Below, piece after piece: positions 30,967-41,241 of a DNA stretch of 64,000 nucleotides. Numbering within the stretch: the stretch's first letter is position 1; every line of letters begins with the position of its first letter. The stretch comes from Zymoseptoria tritici IPO323. Lineage: Eukaryota; Ascomycota; Dothideomycetes; Mycosphaerellales; Mycosphaerellaceae. Made by a program: the position numbers and the translations under genes. The stretch spans positions 620,001-684,000 of the forward strand of contig NC_018216.1 of the NCBI RefSeq assembly GCF_000219625.1. The letters are read 5' to 3'. A model generated the notes under the pieces. It had not been told where the DNA came from, searched no databases, and was given only the letters and a program-made list of their open reading frames with translations.

Positions 30967-32063
30967 CTAGGCCTCCGTGAGCAACGAGTGCAACGTCTCC
31001 TCAAATAGTGGACCCGCAATAATGCTAGCCGCAGTCAAGACTTGCAAGTCCTGCACCGACTTCACCACGGGTCCCTGCGTCAAATCAAACCTCTCCTGAA
31101 AGACAACTTCCTGAAAGTTCTTCGGATGTCCGCTCATCACAGCCGCATAATTGAGCGTATTGCGACGCCGAACAGTGGTATTCCCGATCATCGCAAACTC
31201 GTCGTACATGTTGATGTATGTGTCGATGTGGCAAGGGTTGAGCGTGAACCAGAATGGAAGACTGTGCCAAGTAAGGAGAAGTTGGCGGGCTGCGAGCGCT
31301 GCGGTGACTCGGAAGTAGTAAATGGAGGGGAGCTGGAACTTGACTTGCAGTCGTTCGACCAGATCGAGGGCGCTGGACACGTTGTGCATGGTGAAGTTCC
31401 ATCCGGGCCATGGTTCAATCTGCTTTTCAAGGACGTACCGGAAAGCGTCGGCGATGGTGATGGCCACACGGCGGCATTTCGAGGAACGAGAGATCTGTGC
31501 TGCAGTCAATAAGAGTATTTGACAAGGACGTTCAGCATACTTACGATGTCGGCCTCCATCCGAGAGATGACACCGGCTCTCTCCGTGGTCTCAAGATTGG
31601 CGATCTGTATGCGCAGGTATAACAGCTTCGGTCGGAGTACCTCATAGTCCTCGGTGGTGGGTTCGTCGAACACCGCATCAGGGAAGTGGCAGTTTTTCAA
31701 CGCTCTGTAGGACTCACCCTCCACCTTCGAAAAGAGTCGAACTCGTCCGGTAGCGTCCAGGCGGCCGTAGTACTCAAGACTCGTCATATCACCGTCGTAG
31801 CGCTCCTCGATTCTATGGCCAACCTGGAGCACATTAGCAGTGATTAGCTTGCGAGACGGTTCAAGGAAAAGTCGGCACTCTCATACCTTCAGTAAGCGCA
31901 TATGAGCAGTGTGGATGTCCGTCCATCGCCGCTTCATCTCCTTCTCGTAGTCGCGCTCTTCGACATCCGTGCGGGATGTGGTGATGTTCGCGATCCTTGC
32001 AAAGACTCTCGTATCAGACACAGAGATCACTGCACCTGTCGTCTGACATTGCGCTTCCGGCAT
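30967..32063 (-). CDS. Hypothetical protein, three exons, 327 residues
   Basis: Exons 32063-31887, 31823-31545 and 31494-30967 with introns of 63 and 50 nt (GTATGA...CTAAT...CCAG and GTAAGT...CACAG). Frame holds across both junctions and the start is ATG 32063. It is soluble, with charged helices in the middle (LRPKLLYLRIQIANLETTERAG) and no signal peptide or clear membrane segment. I recognise no domain. The C-terminal half contains several aromatic residues (WPGWNF, YYFRVTAAL, HSLPFWF). Confidence 0.65.
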
Positions 32064-32626
32064 TGTCCGTCTGATTTTGCAATGCGTCTACCGCGCGTGG
32101 TTCCGAAGATGGAAGGACAATAAAGCTGATGAAGTTGGTTTGCAGCTTTTGCGCTGCAAGTGAATTGGCCGGCCTCAGGTTTCGTTTGCTGCATCAGGAC
32201 ATGGTTCCTACGGTAACCAGAGACGACCTGAAGAGAGTGATCAAGTGGACAAACCAGGAGTTGGATCGCCCAGCGGTGAGAACTCTGGGACGACAAGCGC
32301 ATCTTCACCGCTAGCGGAAGTGGCTCCTTCCAATTCAAGCAGTTCCGCAAGCGAAATGCCTTTCATGTGACAGCCTTGGCAGACCCAATCTCGTCAGCGC
32401 AAAACCCGATGGACAGCATACGGTACGTCGACTTGGCAGACTCATGTTGGAGACCGATTGAAATCTCAATCTTGTACTGTATTGTAGTTATGTAATTTTT
32501 AATCCACAGTGTTCTCATCCGTAGTAGTAGCGCCACCCGTTCTTTTCGCTCTGAGACCAGATGCCCATCCAACCCGTTTTCAATGCCCAAGCCATCTTAC
32601 AAGATGCAAGCCTATCAACGCCCTAC
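32064..32626. other. Intergenic, no supported gene
   Basis: Upstream of the three-exon hypothetical gene, downstream of the UBC/F-box gene. Nothing recognisable. Confidence 0.5.
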
Positions 32627-34639
32627 TCAGCGACCTCTTCCACGACGACCGCCTGGCTGGTTCGGAAAGAAGGTGGGCAGCCGACCTCCCATGAACTGCG
32701 GCGCCAATCCTTCAGGTCGCTCCACATTAGGATCATTCTGGAGTCTCGCCCACAACGCGACTTCCTGAGAGATTCCCCAACGGCTGTAACCATGCTTCAT
32801 CGAATCGTGCACGGTATCGCGTAGGAACTGTGTGAAGACCGAAGCAGGAGGTGATGCCAGACCCATGTTGGCAAGGAACTGCGGGAATGAGCTCACTTGT
32901 TGAATCTTGCGAACCTCTGCGGCGAGCTTGGTAGCGGTACCGTACGGAGGCGCACCGCGAGAAGCGAAAAGATGATCGCGGAGCTCGATCAACGACATTG
33001 TTTTCGATCCGCCTGTGTTGGGATCTTTTGTCGTTCTCACGCTGCGCACCACTTTGCGCATGAGGTTTAAGAACATGAGGAGACGGTAGCTGGTGAGTCC
33101 CGCTTCGAACGTCTTCTGGAGGCGGTACTCGCTGATGTCCGAAGTCTCCATGAAGCTCAAGTCGGGAAGGTTGCTTCCTCTGCCATCGAGCATCCACACA
33201 ACGTTGCGGGTGACGGCCTCGCGGATGATGGCTTTGGAGAAGTCCTCGGTGACCTCGATGTCGCTGATGAGAATTGCAATAAGGAGGTAGCCGAGGTTGG
33301 GACAGTCGGCTTTGGTTCTGCGGTAGGCGATGAAATTTTCGACCATGGACTGGGCGTCCCTGGCAACATTTGGACGTTCGATCGAGACGCAGAGAAGCAG
33401 GTGGAAGAGATGGAAGTAGCTCTCCATCGCCTTTTCCGAGGCGTGCTTGAGGCTGCTCTTTGGTCTGACGATGCCGTTCATCCGATCCCTCTCCTCTTCT
33501 CCGTCATACTTCTGAGCTTCGCCTGATAGTCGGACGACCACTTCATTCATAAAGGAGTAGAGGACATTGTCGGGATTGATCTGGCCTCCTGATTGGCGTG
33601 AGATGTCTGTCAATGACTTCGTCACTTGACCTTTGACCTTGTGCCAGTGCTTCGCCGAGAGCGGAAGAGGCAGCCAGTGTTCGAAGGGAAGCCCTTGTAC
33701 CGACGTGCGTACACGGCACTCATCGAAGGCCTGACGAGAGAGCAAATCAAATTCCGACTGGATTGCCTTGTACTTGACGTGAACTCCCACGCCGAGGTCG
33801 AGGTGATGAAGCCCGCCCCTCAAGGTGAAGCAGTGAAGCTCGCGATTCCGGATAATGTCATAGTCGCGGATGAGATTGCTGAATCCATTCCAAGCCCGAG
33901 CGGCGATGAACAGATCCTCTTCATCGAGAAAGTCGCAGATGTCGAGAAGCAGGTCGTTTGGCAGATCTTTCAGCTTTCTCCATTGAGTTTGGTTGTTCGA
34001 CGACTGGACTAGAAGCTCTCCCGAGGAAGTGGCGCTGTGGTGTGCAATTTGTTCCGCATGAGCGCGCAGTCCCTCGCGCCAACGAGCAGGAGCATCGTCG
34101 GTCGCGTCGATCTTGCCCGTCTGCAAAGCGCGCTCGGTGCCGAATCCGCACTCCATGCAGTGATAGTCGCATGATTTCGGTGAGCGGTATTTCGCCTCCT
34201 CATCCTGCCATTGTCTCCGATCGACAACAAGATCTTGGGGACCACCGTAGTCTATCTGCTCGATCGTATCGCTGGCGAAGAAAGATAGCAGCTGAATGCA
34301 GATGCCCTTGAGCGTGTACGCCGGTGTGTACAAGCCGTCGACGTCAGTCTTGAGAATGTTGATGCAGATGTAGTCTTGGAAGACATTTGGATGAAGCGTC
34401 CGGCTCTGGATTGTGACATTCGGCGGCTTCAGTGGATAGTCAGAACCGAACTCGATGGTCAGATGGAGTGCATCCTCGCCCTCTGGCGTCAAGATCAAAC
34501 ACGCGGTGGTGAGAGCGCTGGAGTCTTGAATGCGCAGATCGATGCCAGGGTATGGCTTGGAAACGATCTCCTTGATGTCCTGGCGAAGACGTTGGTGAAG
34601 AAGGGCAGCAGTGCCGGCGGTGGTGGCTCGATTCGTCAT
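32627..34639 (-). CDS. Ubiquitin-conjugating (UBC) domain fused to F-box
   Basis: Single exon, 670 residues from ATG 34639; an upstream in-frame GTG at 34675 is not a start. Residues about 10-130 form an E2-like fold: LRQDIKEIVSKPYPGI, SDYPLKPPNV at 66-75, HPN at 83-85 and a Cys at 92 in ICINIL, where the E2 active-site Cys falls. The usual Gly before it is Tyr and the HPN-to-Cys spacing is short. A CxxxCxxC cluster (CDYHCMEC) lies at 157-164. An F-box follows at about 222-265 (LKDLPNDLLLDICDFLDEEDLFIAARAW). The rest is helical and ends in GGRRGRGR. Combining E2 and F-box in one chain suggests a self-contained ubiquitination role, which is inference. Confidence 0.82.
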   Translation of the reverse strand: MTNRATTAGTAALLHQRLRQDIKEIVSKPYPGIDLRIQDSSALTTACLILTPEGEDALHLTIEFGSDYPLKPPNVTIQSRTLHPNVFQDYICINILKTDVDGLYTPAYTLKGICIQLLSFFASDTIEQIDYGGPQDLVVDRRQWQDEEAKYRSPKSCDYHCMECGFGTERALQTGKIDATDDAPARWREGLRAHAEQIAHHSATSSGELLVQSSNNQTQWRKLKDLPNDLLLDICDFLDEEDLFIAARAWNGFSNLIRDYDIIRNRELHCFTLRGGLHHLDLGVGVHVKYKAIQSEFDLLSRQAFDECRVRTSVQGLPFEHWLPLPLSAKHWHKVKGQVTKSLTDISRQSGGQINPDNVLYSFMNEVVVRLSGEAQKYDGEEERDRMNGIVRPKSSLKHASEKAMESYFHLFHLLLCVSIERPNVARDAQSMVENFIAYRRTKADCPNLGYLLIAILISDIEVTEDFSKAIIREAVTRNVVWMLDGRGSNLPDLSFMETSDISEYRLQKTFEAGLTSYRLLMFLNLMRKVVRSVRTTKDPNTGGSKTMSLIELRDHLFASRGAPPYGTATKLAAEVRKIQQVSSFPQFLANMGLASPPASVFTQFLRDTVHDSMKHGYSRWGISQEVALWARLQNDPNVERPEGLAPQFMGGRLPTFFPNQPGGRRGRGR

Positions 34640-35079
34640 GATGGTCGAACGCGCTGCAAATCTGACGATGAGCACTTTGTGGGACTTGGGAGGTTCGTGT
34701 AAAGAGGAAGGCGGCCGCTCTTAAAAGAGCAAGGTCGATGTAACTCGGAGAGAGGAACAGTCATCGCTTGCTGCGGAATGCTGCATATGGCGTGTTTGCG
34801 AACAAACGCCAGCCGGTGTCTCAATCTGGAAGCTATGAGACCGTGCTAGCATGTGACAATCCATAGGCGCTCAAAGTATGGTATTCACTTCCGAGGTCGG
34901 ACCAGCAGATTCGATCGACCACTCGAGCCACGTATTTTCCGATAGATGAACTGCGCATGAGACATGGTAGCGATGTATATTGGCTGGGAGAGATTCGTGG
35001 TGGTACTCATCTCCACTGATTCAATGCGCAATGGAGCAGTAGCAGAATGTCTTGCATATTCGTTTCATACAATTTGAAC
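34640..35079. other. Intergenic, no supported gene
   Basis: Upstream of the UBC/F-box gene and 3' flank of UTP14. No gene seen. Confidence 0.5.
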
Positions 35080-37965
35080 TCATGCAACCGGCCTTTCCAG
35101 AGCTTGCACATTGACACCCTTCCTGACCACGACCCTCGGCCTAGTCATTCTCTGATGCGTCTCCTTAGTCGTCCATTCCGGACCAATAGGCACACGATTC
35201 GCTCTCTCATACTGCTCCTTCGTCTCAAACACATGCGGTAAGACAGGAGCCAAGTACTTCTTGCCCTTCCTCTCGTGCTTCTCACTGACGATGACCTTGT
35301 CCATGTTGCGATCCTTGCGGTTCTCGGCTTTAACGCCGCCACCAGGAACCTTCGTTTTAAACAGAGGGTTGTGTTTCGCACGAGCGTTGGCTTTGCGGAC
35401 GGACTTTGAGAGGCCAGTGCCAGCCCAGTTGCCCCAGCCTGGGAGGTGAGTGGAGACCTCCTTCTCGTCCTCGGAAGCGATCAGAGCTTCTTTCTCGGCG
35501 TCGAATGCGGCTTGCACGTCGTCACCTGCGAATGCGCGCTGCTGAAGAGATTGCTTCTGTTGCGCGGGCGTCAGGATGGGGTTGGAAGGGTCATCGTCTG
35601 CCGAAGAGTCGCCATCGTTCGCATCGCCTTTGTAGGTCACCGTCGTCCAGCCGGAAGTGTCAGCAGTCGCAGCTTGACTGGCAGCTGGCTTCTCACTGAC
35701 TGAAGAAGCATCTTTCGATGGTCTTGTAGATGCAGCGATATTTAAGTCCATCTCCACTTCGACGTCACCCCTGGCCTTCTTTGACTTGCCCTTTGGGGCC
35801 TGCAACCAGTCATTCTTGGACTGCTTTGAATCCTCGTCAATGTCTTTCAGCCAACTTGATGCAAGAGGTCCGCTCGCGGTCATCTTCTTTGGCTGAGACT
35901 TGAGACCTGCCTTTTCTTTGCCAGATGGCTTTTCGGTGACGATGTTGACTTCTTGGTCGTCGCCAGGCGCGTCGTCATCATTATCAGAACCTTCAGGCGC
36001 CTCAAACTCCAGTCTCTCTTCCTTTGGCGGGGCTTTTGCAGCCTGCTTTGCAGGCCCAAAGATAGCACGTCCGAGACTCTGTTCCTCTTCCTCGCTGTCG
36101 GCATCTTCCCCGTCCCGACCTGCGAGCTCTTTCCTCAATCGCTCCACGTCCTCATCGTTGGCCTTCTGCCTTCGCTCATCAGCAGCTCGCATGAACTTCA
36201 TGCCCGCGAGCCCTTTGGTCGGTCCGCTGTCACTCTTCAGTCCATCGAGCTTCTTGAGAGTGGCAGTGTCGTCCTCGCCATCATCGTTGTCCTCGTCACC
36301 CGTGTGGAAGTCGCTGCCCTCGTCGTCAGAAACATCGCGGCCGGCCATCCGCTTCATGAGCTCCTCATTCCTGCGCGCTTGTTCCATCACGCCATCTCTA
36401 GCATCCTCATCCCAGACAGCCTTGCCAGTAGCTTTGAGGGACTTGGCCCACTTTGAGTCCTTATGCTTTGTGCCCATCCGCGCCTCAGCCCTCTTACGAT
36501 CCTGTCTCTCCTTCTCGTCTTCGTCCATCGGATCGACACCCATGCCTTCCAAAGTCAGACGTTCCTGTTCAGCCATCCTTTCGCGCTCCTTCCTGTGTAC
36601 TCTTCGGTAGCTCTTGCTTTTGATCTTGGAGATACGCTTCGCCTTGATCTCCTCTCGGAATAGAAGCTCTCGAGCTTTGCGAAGCTCTGCTCGCCGGCGC
36701 ATGACTTCCTCTATCGGCAGCTTGTTGGTCGCCAGCTCCTCGCTCTTCAGCAAAGCTTGCTCTTCGTCGCCGACGTCGCCAGCTTCGGCTTGCCCATGTC
36801 TAGCAGCCAAGCCTGACTCTTCCATGATTCGCTGAATGCTCTCCTCTAGCTCCGAATGTGGCACTTGCTGGCTGGCCGGCATGAACTTCTCTTTGCCGAC
36901 AGTTCCAGATTGGTCCTTGGGATCTTGCAAAGGGAACGAAAGGAACTCAGCTCGACGATTGCGTGTGACGGTGTCCTTCCATCTGTCAAGCTGCTCTTTC
37001 GCCTTCTGCGTGGCGACCTCACGATCGATGCGATCCTGCTGGCGTTTCGGTAGGGGAGCAGCAATGGGCCCAACCTTGGCCGCCTTCTTCTTGGACTTTG
37101 ATGTGATCGCCTCTTGAGCTTGAGCAGTGTCCGCGTCGAAGTCGTCGAATCCGGGCATGCTAAAGGCTTCGGCTGTGGAAGGGTTTGCGCTTCTAGAAGA
37201 TTTGTCCATGGCTTCGAGTCGGTCTCTCATGCGAGCTGCTCGCTCCTCGTCTCCAGCTTCGCTATCGTCATCCTCGGACTCTGACTCCGAACTCTCCTCA
37301 GCTTCATCGTCCTCTTCACTGCCGCTATCCTCGCCCATATCTTGCTTCGTGGTATCCTTGCCTCCAAGGACCTCTTCATCGTCATCGTCCAGCATCGTCG
37401 CCAAGTCCACTCCATCGTCTCCAAAGCCTTCCCCGACATCATCCTCGCTGTCGCCATCGTCGATCTCGCTTCCATCGCACTCGTTGAGATCCATATTCCT
37501 GGTCGACGCGGCCTTCTTCTTTCCCTTGCCCTTGCTTTTCGAGGAGCCCCGGAATGTGAAGCTCCCAAAACGCTCTTCATCGGAAGCGCCAAAAGCCTCG
37601 TCCGAGTCCAAATCGCTGTCGTCGTCATCCTCGGCCATGCCACCCATGGTCCACTCGTTCCCGGAGCTATCACTTCCATGCTCCATCTCGTCGTGTGTAT
37701 TGGCTATACCTCTCTTTGCAGGCTTCTTCCGCTGTGGCTCCTCCTCGTCATCCTCTTCCTCCTCGTCTTCTTCACGACTTCTCTTCTTCTTCGGACCATC
37801 GTCAAGGTCCTCGCCCAATCGGTGGCGTGGAATTCGACTTTCCGGGATCTGTCTCGCGGCCGAAGCGTAAGCGTTGAGCGAACGCTTCTTGTTCTTGTTC
37901 TTCGACTTCTTCGAGCTCGACGCTGTCGCCGAAGCGACCGCGGAGCGAGCGATTCGAGGAGGCAT
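35080..37965 (-). CDS. UTP14: U3 snoRNP component Utp14
   Basis: Single exon, 961 residues from ATG 37965 (MPPRIARSA). The frame happens to stay open upstream into the transposon. The N-terminal third is basic, then extremely acidic with long Asp/Glu runs. The Utp14 core shows DRIDREVATQKAKEQLDRWKDTV, REEIKAKRISKIKSKSYRRVHRKE and MKFMRAADERRQKAN. The C-terminal block HLPGWGNWAGTGL and the end near RPRVVVRKGVNVQALERPV are hallmark. Utp14 acts in the nucleolar small-subunit processome, where it binds and activates the helicase Dhr1 during 18S rRNA maturation. Its promoter region is interrupted by a pogo-type element 160 bases upstream of the start. Confidence 0.94.
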   Translation of the reverse strand: MPPRIARSAVASATASSSKKSKNKNKKRSLNAYASAARQIPESRIPRHRLGEDLDDGPKKKRSREEDEEEEDDEEEPQRKKPAKRGIANTHDEMEHGSDSSGNEWTMGGMAEDDDDSDLDSDEAFGASDEERFGSFTFRGSSKSKGKGKKKAASTRNMDLNECDGSEIDDGDSEDDVGEGFGDDGVDLATMLDDDDEEVLGGKDTTKQDMGEDSGSEEDDEAEESSESESEDDDSEAGDEERAARMRDRLEAMDKSSRSANPSTAEAFSMPGFDDFDADTAQAQEAITSKSKKKAAKVGPIAAPLPKRQQDRIDREVATQKAKEQLDRWKDTVTRNRRAEFLSFPLQDPKDQSGTVGKEKFMPASQQVPHSELEESIQRIMEESGLAARHGQAEAGDVGDEEQALLKSEELATNKLPIEEVMRRRAELRKARELLFREEIKAKRISKIKSKSYRRVHRKERERMAEQERLTLEGMGVDPMDEDEKERQDRKRAEARMGTKHKDSKWAKSLKATGKAVWDEDARDGVMEQARRNEELMKRMAGRDVSDDEGSDFHTGDEDNDDGEDDTATLKKLDGLKSDSGPTKGLAGMKFMRAADERRQKANDEDVERLRKELAGRDGEDADSEEEEQSLGRAIFGPAKQAAKAPPKEERLEFEAPEGSDNDDDAPGDDQEVNIVTEKPSGKEKAGLKSQPKKMTASGPLASSWLKDIDEDSKQSKNDWLQAPKGKSKKARGDVEVEMDLNIAASTRPSKDASSVSEKPAASQAATADTSGWTTVTYKGDANDGDSSADDDPSNPILTPAQQKQSLQQRAFAGDDVQAAFDAEKEALIASEDEKEVSTHLPGWGNWAGTGLSKSVRKANARAKHNPLFKTKVPGGGVKAENRKDRNMDKVIVSEKHERKGKKYLAPVLPHVFETKEQYERANRVPIGPEWTTKETHQRMTRPRVVVRKGVNVQALERPVA

Positions 37966-38125
37966 TTTCCAAAAAGTGATGTCTAGAGCAACGAAGCAAG
38001 TTCGCCGCTCCAAAAATTTAGAGATGCCCCAGCTTCGAAAGTGAAATCTTGGCCGGCGATCTTCAACTTTTATCCGAGCGCATCCCCGAGCCTCGCCGCA
38101 ACGACACCACCTCGTCCATACTTTA

Positions 38126-38171
38126 GAAGTTACTTGCAAGGTATGCACGGTGCACGGTATGCACGGTCGCA
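38126..38171 (+). repeat. Fot1-like left terminal inverted repeat
   Basis: 46 bp. Contains the direct repeat GTATGCACGG twice. It differs from the right end at positions 6, 32 and 34. Confidence 0.9.
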
Positions 38172-38233
38172 ATTCCGGCTTGGCTTTACACTACGAATAC
38201 TACCAAACTTCGACGAATTAATGCACTACAACT

Positions 38234-40156
38234 ATAGCTCCGATTAATAAAGCGCTTGCTAAGCTAAAAGAAGGAAAGGAGACCTGTATTTAGAAAATTG
38301 CGACGAAGCATAGCGTTAACTGTACGACTTTATTAAAGCGATGGCGTGGAGTGACTAATTCTCGAGCTAAACATAATGAAAATGCCTTAATATTGTCACA
38401 TTAACAAGAGCGAACTCTCGTCGCATATATCGACACCCTTATACGCAGAGGCATTCTACTAACACCGGCAATAGTTCTTACCTTTGCTAAGGACATTGCA
38501 GGCTATCTACTATACCCTTTATAGGTCTTACGGTTCGTACGTAGGCACACAGACATCGATTCTCGATACCTTAATCTACTAGATAAGAACCGCAAGCAGG
38601 CCGACTCGATACATTAATATAAGGCCTACTACAACCTGCTAAAAGAGAAGGGAACGAAGTACAACATTAAGCCGTAGAACACGTACAACATAGACGAGAA
38701 GGGCTTTATAGTTAGCATACTTTAAAAGAGCCGGAGAATCTTTATAAAGGCTTACTACACTAGCGGTCGGTTAAAGGGCTTTATACAAGATAGCAACCGT
38801 AAATAGCTTACGTTGTTAGCTTGTATCTGTGCTAATAGTACCTTACTACTACCGTGCCTTATTTACAAGGCTAAGACAGGAAACATTTAGTCCTTATAGC
38901 TGTAGGATTTTAAGGACATTTACGAAGCGTTCTTCGCGTCCTTACCGAACGGCTAGACTAACAACAACCTCGGATTACACTAGATAAAGAAGGTATTCGA
39001 GCCCTTTACGCGTAAGAAGTGTAGAAGGGGATACCGGCTCCTTGTTATCGATAGCTATAGCTCTTACGTAAACATAGCGTTCTTAGAGTTCTGCGTGCAA
39101 TACCGCATCCTCGTAGCTGTCTATCTACCTTATTCGACACACCGGCTCCAGCCTCTTAATATTAGCCTCTTTAGTCCGTTAGCTTAATACTACAGTGCTA
39201 ACCTCTTACGAGAGATCTTCTATTTAGAAGGACGGTCTACCTTAAGCAAACGTAACTTCTGGAGGCTGTTTTAGCTAGCTTATTAGAAGGCGTTTAAGCC
39301 TTCTAACATATTTAAGGCGTTTGCTAAGACTAGCTTGTATCTACTGGATGCATTAGCCGTGCTTATAGCACTTAAAGAGAAGGAAGAGAAGAAGCAGCAG
39401 AAGAAGAAGGGCAAGGGCAACAACACTAGCACGAGCACAAGCACTGTAACTAGCGCACAGAACAGTCGGCTAAACACTGCGACCTCTATGTTGTCTGGCT
39501 ATAACTAGCGGAAGATTCGCACGCTTATAAAGGACTGCATAATAGACGCTATTAACGAGACTAACCGTCATAACGTTTAGAAGATAAGCAACACCGTCCT
39601 TTATCTACAAACTCAGAACGCTCTTCTGCAGAGCTAGCTTAATAGCATGCGTAAATCCCTTAAGAACGAGAAGAAGAAACGAAGCCGTAGCAAGCTAGTG
39701 TTCGCGATCCCCTCTAATACAGCTGCTGTCTTCTATTTACCGGCCAAACTAAAGGCTAGTATTGCTGCTCTTGCCGAGAAGGAGCAGCTAAAGGTTGTTA
39801 AGAAGAAGTAGAAGTAAGAGCAAGCAATAAATAAGAAGGTAGCTATGCAATTAAGGGCTAAACAACGCTCTTAAGCCGCTATAGATAGACAGGTTAAAGC
39901 AGCATAAAAGAGGGCTTAGAAGGCTGCTAAGAAGGAGAGTAAGGAGGTTAATTTACAGCTGAAAACAGACCTTTAAGCCTCTATACGCAAGGCACAGCTA
40001 GCTAAACGTCGTATAAAGAAGAAGGAGCTAGTAGTAGTGTTAAAACTGCCCTTTGTGTTAAGGGGGGGTAAGAGGGCCGGTGCACAAGTAGCTAAATCCT
40101 CTTAGCTACTAACACGCATAACATTAAGGCAACGACTTTAAGCTGCTCAGGGCTGA
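38234..40156 (+). pseudogene. Fot1/pogo transposase, disrupted
   Basis: One frame of 640 codons plus TGA (40154-40156) runs without indel. The first codon is now ATA (38234), probably a mutated ATG, and TAG/TAA codons replace Trp and Gln. Visible parts: N-terminal HTH (INKALAKLKEGKE), a CENP-B-like HTH (ERTLVAYIDTLIRRGILLTP), then the DDE region NIDEKGF and VIDSYSSYVN. In PLNISLFSPLAQYYS the third acidic residue is Asn where Fot1 relatives have Asp. The tail is Lys-rich. TpG-to-TpA change explains the lost start, the stops and the Asn. Not functional. Confidence 0.88.
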
Positions 40157-40264
40157 TAGATATAATTAATGCGATGAATTTAAGCTATCAAACACCTCGT
40201 TGTGACTACTAGTTGTAACAATATCAGCTATAGAAGTGGTAGTAGTTGTAGAAGGATTCTCCGG

Positions 40265-40310
40265 TGCGACCGTGCACAGCGTGCACCGTGCATACCTTGC
40301 AAGTGACTTC
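40265..40310 (-). repeat. Fot1-like right terminal inverted repeat
   Basis: 46 bp, inverted copy of 38126-38171 with three mismatches. The TA target copy follows at 40311-40312. Confidence 0.9.
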
Positions 40311-40369
40311 TACATCTTACACGACCTTCTCAACATCCAGCTGCACGAACCACGACAGACCATATCACA

Positions 40370-40738
40370 ATGCAGCCAACACAACCCCTCCAAAGAGCCA
40401 TCAGGCGGCTCGCCCTGACCACCAAACAAGGCCCGCACAACTACTACAAAGGAAACCGAACCGGCGCAATGGGAACACACACGAAATGGGGAGGCTACAA
40501 GATCGACTGGTCAAAAGTGAGGACATACGTGGTGCCGGACTTGTCGGACTTCAACGTATGTGCTTGAACACATGGGACGTGGATGTGAAGGTGCACTAAC
40601 GCGAGATGACAGTTGACACCATTTGTCGCGAAAATTATCGAAAAGAAACGGGACTCCTTCCTGCATACGAAGACGAAGAGTCCGCTGGATGGACAGGAGT
40701 ATTTGAAGAAGTGGAAGCATATGGGTGGGAATCTGTGA
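40370..40738 (+). CDS. MRPL27: Mitochondrial large-subunit ribosomal protein L27 (mL41 family)
   Basis: Exon 1 is 40370-40555, the intron 40556-40612 (57 nt, GTATGT...CTAAC...ACAG), and exon 2 40613-40738; 103 residues. The conserved MRPL27 core is clear: FYKGNRTG-like YYKGNRTGAMGTHTKWGGY, then DWSKVRTYVVPDLSDFNLTPFV, then YLKKWK near the C-terminus. The basic N-terminus (RAIRRLALTTK) fits a mitochondrial presequence. It is a small structural protein of the mitochondrial 54S subunit. The Fot1-like element ends 59 bases before the start codon, so its promoter or 5' untranslated region has been displaced or replaced. Confidence 0.92.
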
Positions 40739-41241
40739 TGAAGAGGAGATCAATATACGATGATTGTAGTGAGAAGTCACGAGTTCAACGGTCGGGTGGT
40801 GAAAGACAACAGCAGAGGCATGCCGCGGAACTCCAGAGCGGTCCAGGATGGAGCGGATCATGGAAATGGTGAGCACTGCATGGCTCAAGATGTGATTGTG
40901 TAGACTTTGAGCGGCATCGCGGGAGGTGGCCGCAGACTTGGTGTACATTAGAGAGCTGGGAACGGCTCCGAGCTGCCAAACGGAAAGGGCGCAACAGCCA
41001 GTGCAGGAAAATGAGGACCTGTACGGAGCAGGACAACCGTGTCCATGTCGTATAGCACGTGAGACACCACGTTTGCGAATTTTGGGGCTCAAGCAAGGAA
41101 TCGAGCACTATTGTAAACCAAGTACAGAATCAATATTGGCAGTTAAATCTGCTTCAATACTTTTGTGCATCTGCTGCGAGCCGCTATTTCCGATTGACCA
41201 AGACGCCAATCGCTCAGGCATCGGCCAAATGGTGTCATGCT
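40739..41241. other. Convergent intergenic region
   Basis: 3' flanks of MRPL27 and of the Tudor-SN gene. No gene seen. Confidence 0.5.

Larger units (their letters stand above)
38126..40310 (+). mobile_element. Fot1/pogo-type DNA transposon, RIP-inactivated
   Basis: A 2185-bp element with 46-bp terminal inverted repeats (38126-38171 and 40265-40310; 43 of 46 match) beginning GAAGT(T/C)ACTTGCAAGG. It is flanked by TA at 38124-38125 and 40311-40312, the Tc1/mariner-superfamily target. The interior encodes a pogo/Fot1-type DDE transposase carrying many TAG/TAA codons. It sits between the divergent UTP14 and MRPL27 genes. Confidence 0.92.

Noticed and set aside
37966..38172. N-terminal extension of UTP14 into the transposon
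   Set aside because: The frame is open only by chance; the extension includes the transposon's terminal repeat and the conserved protein starts at MPPRIARS (37965).
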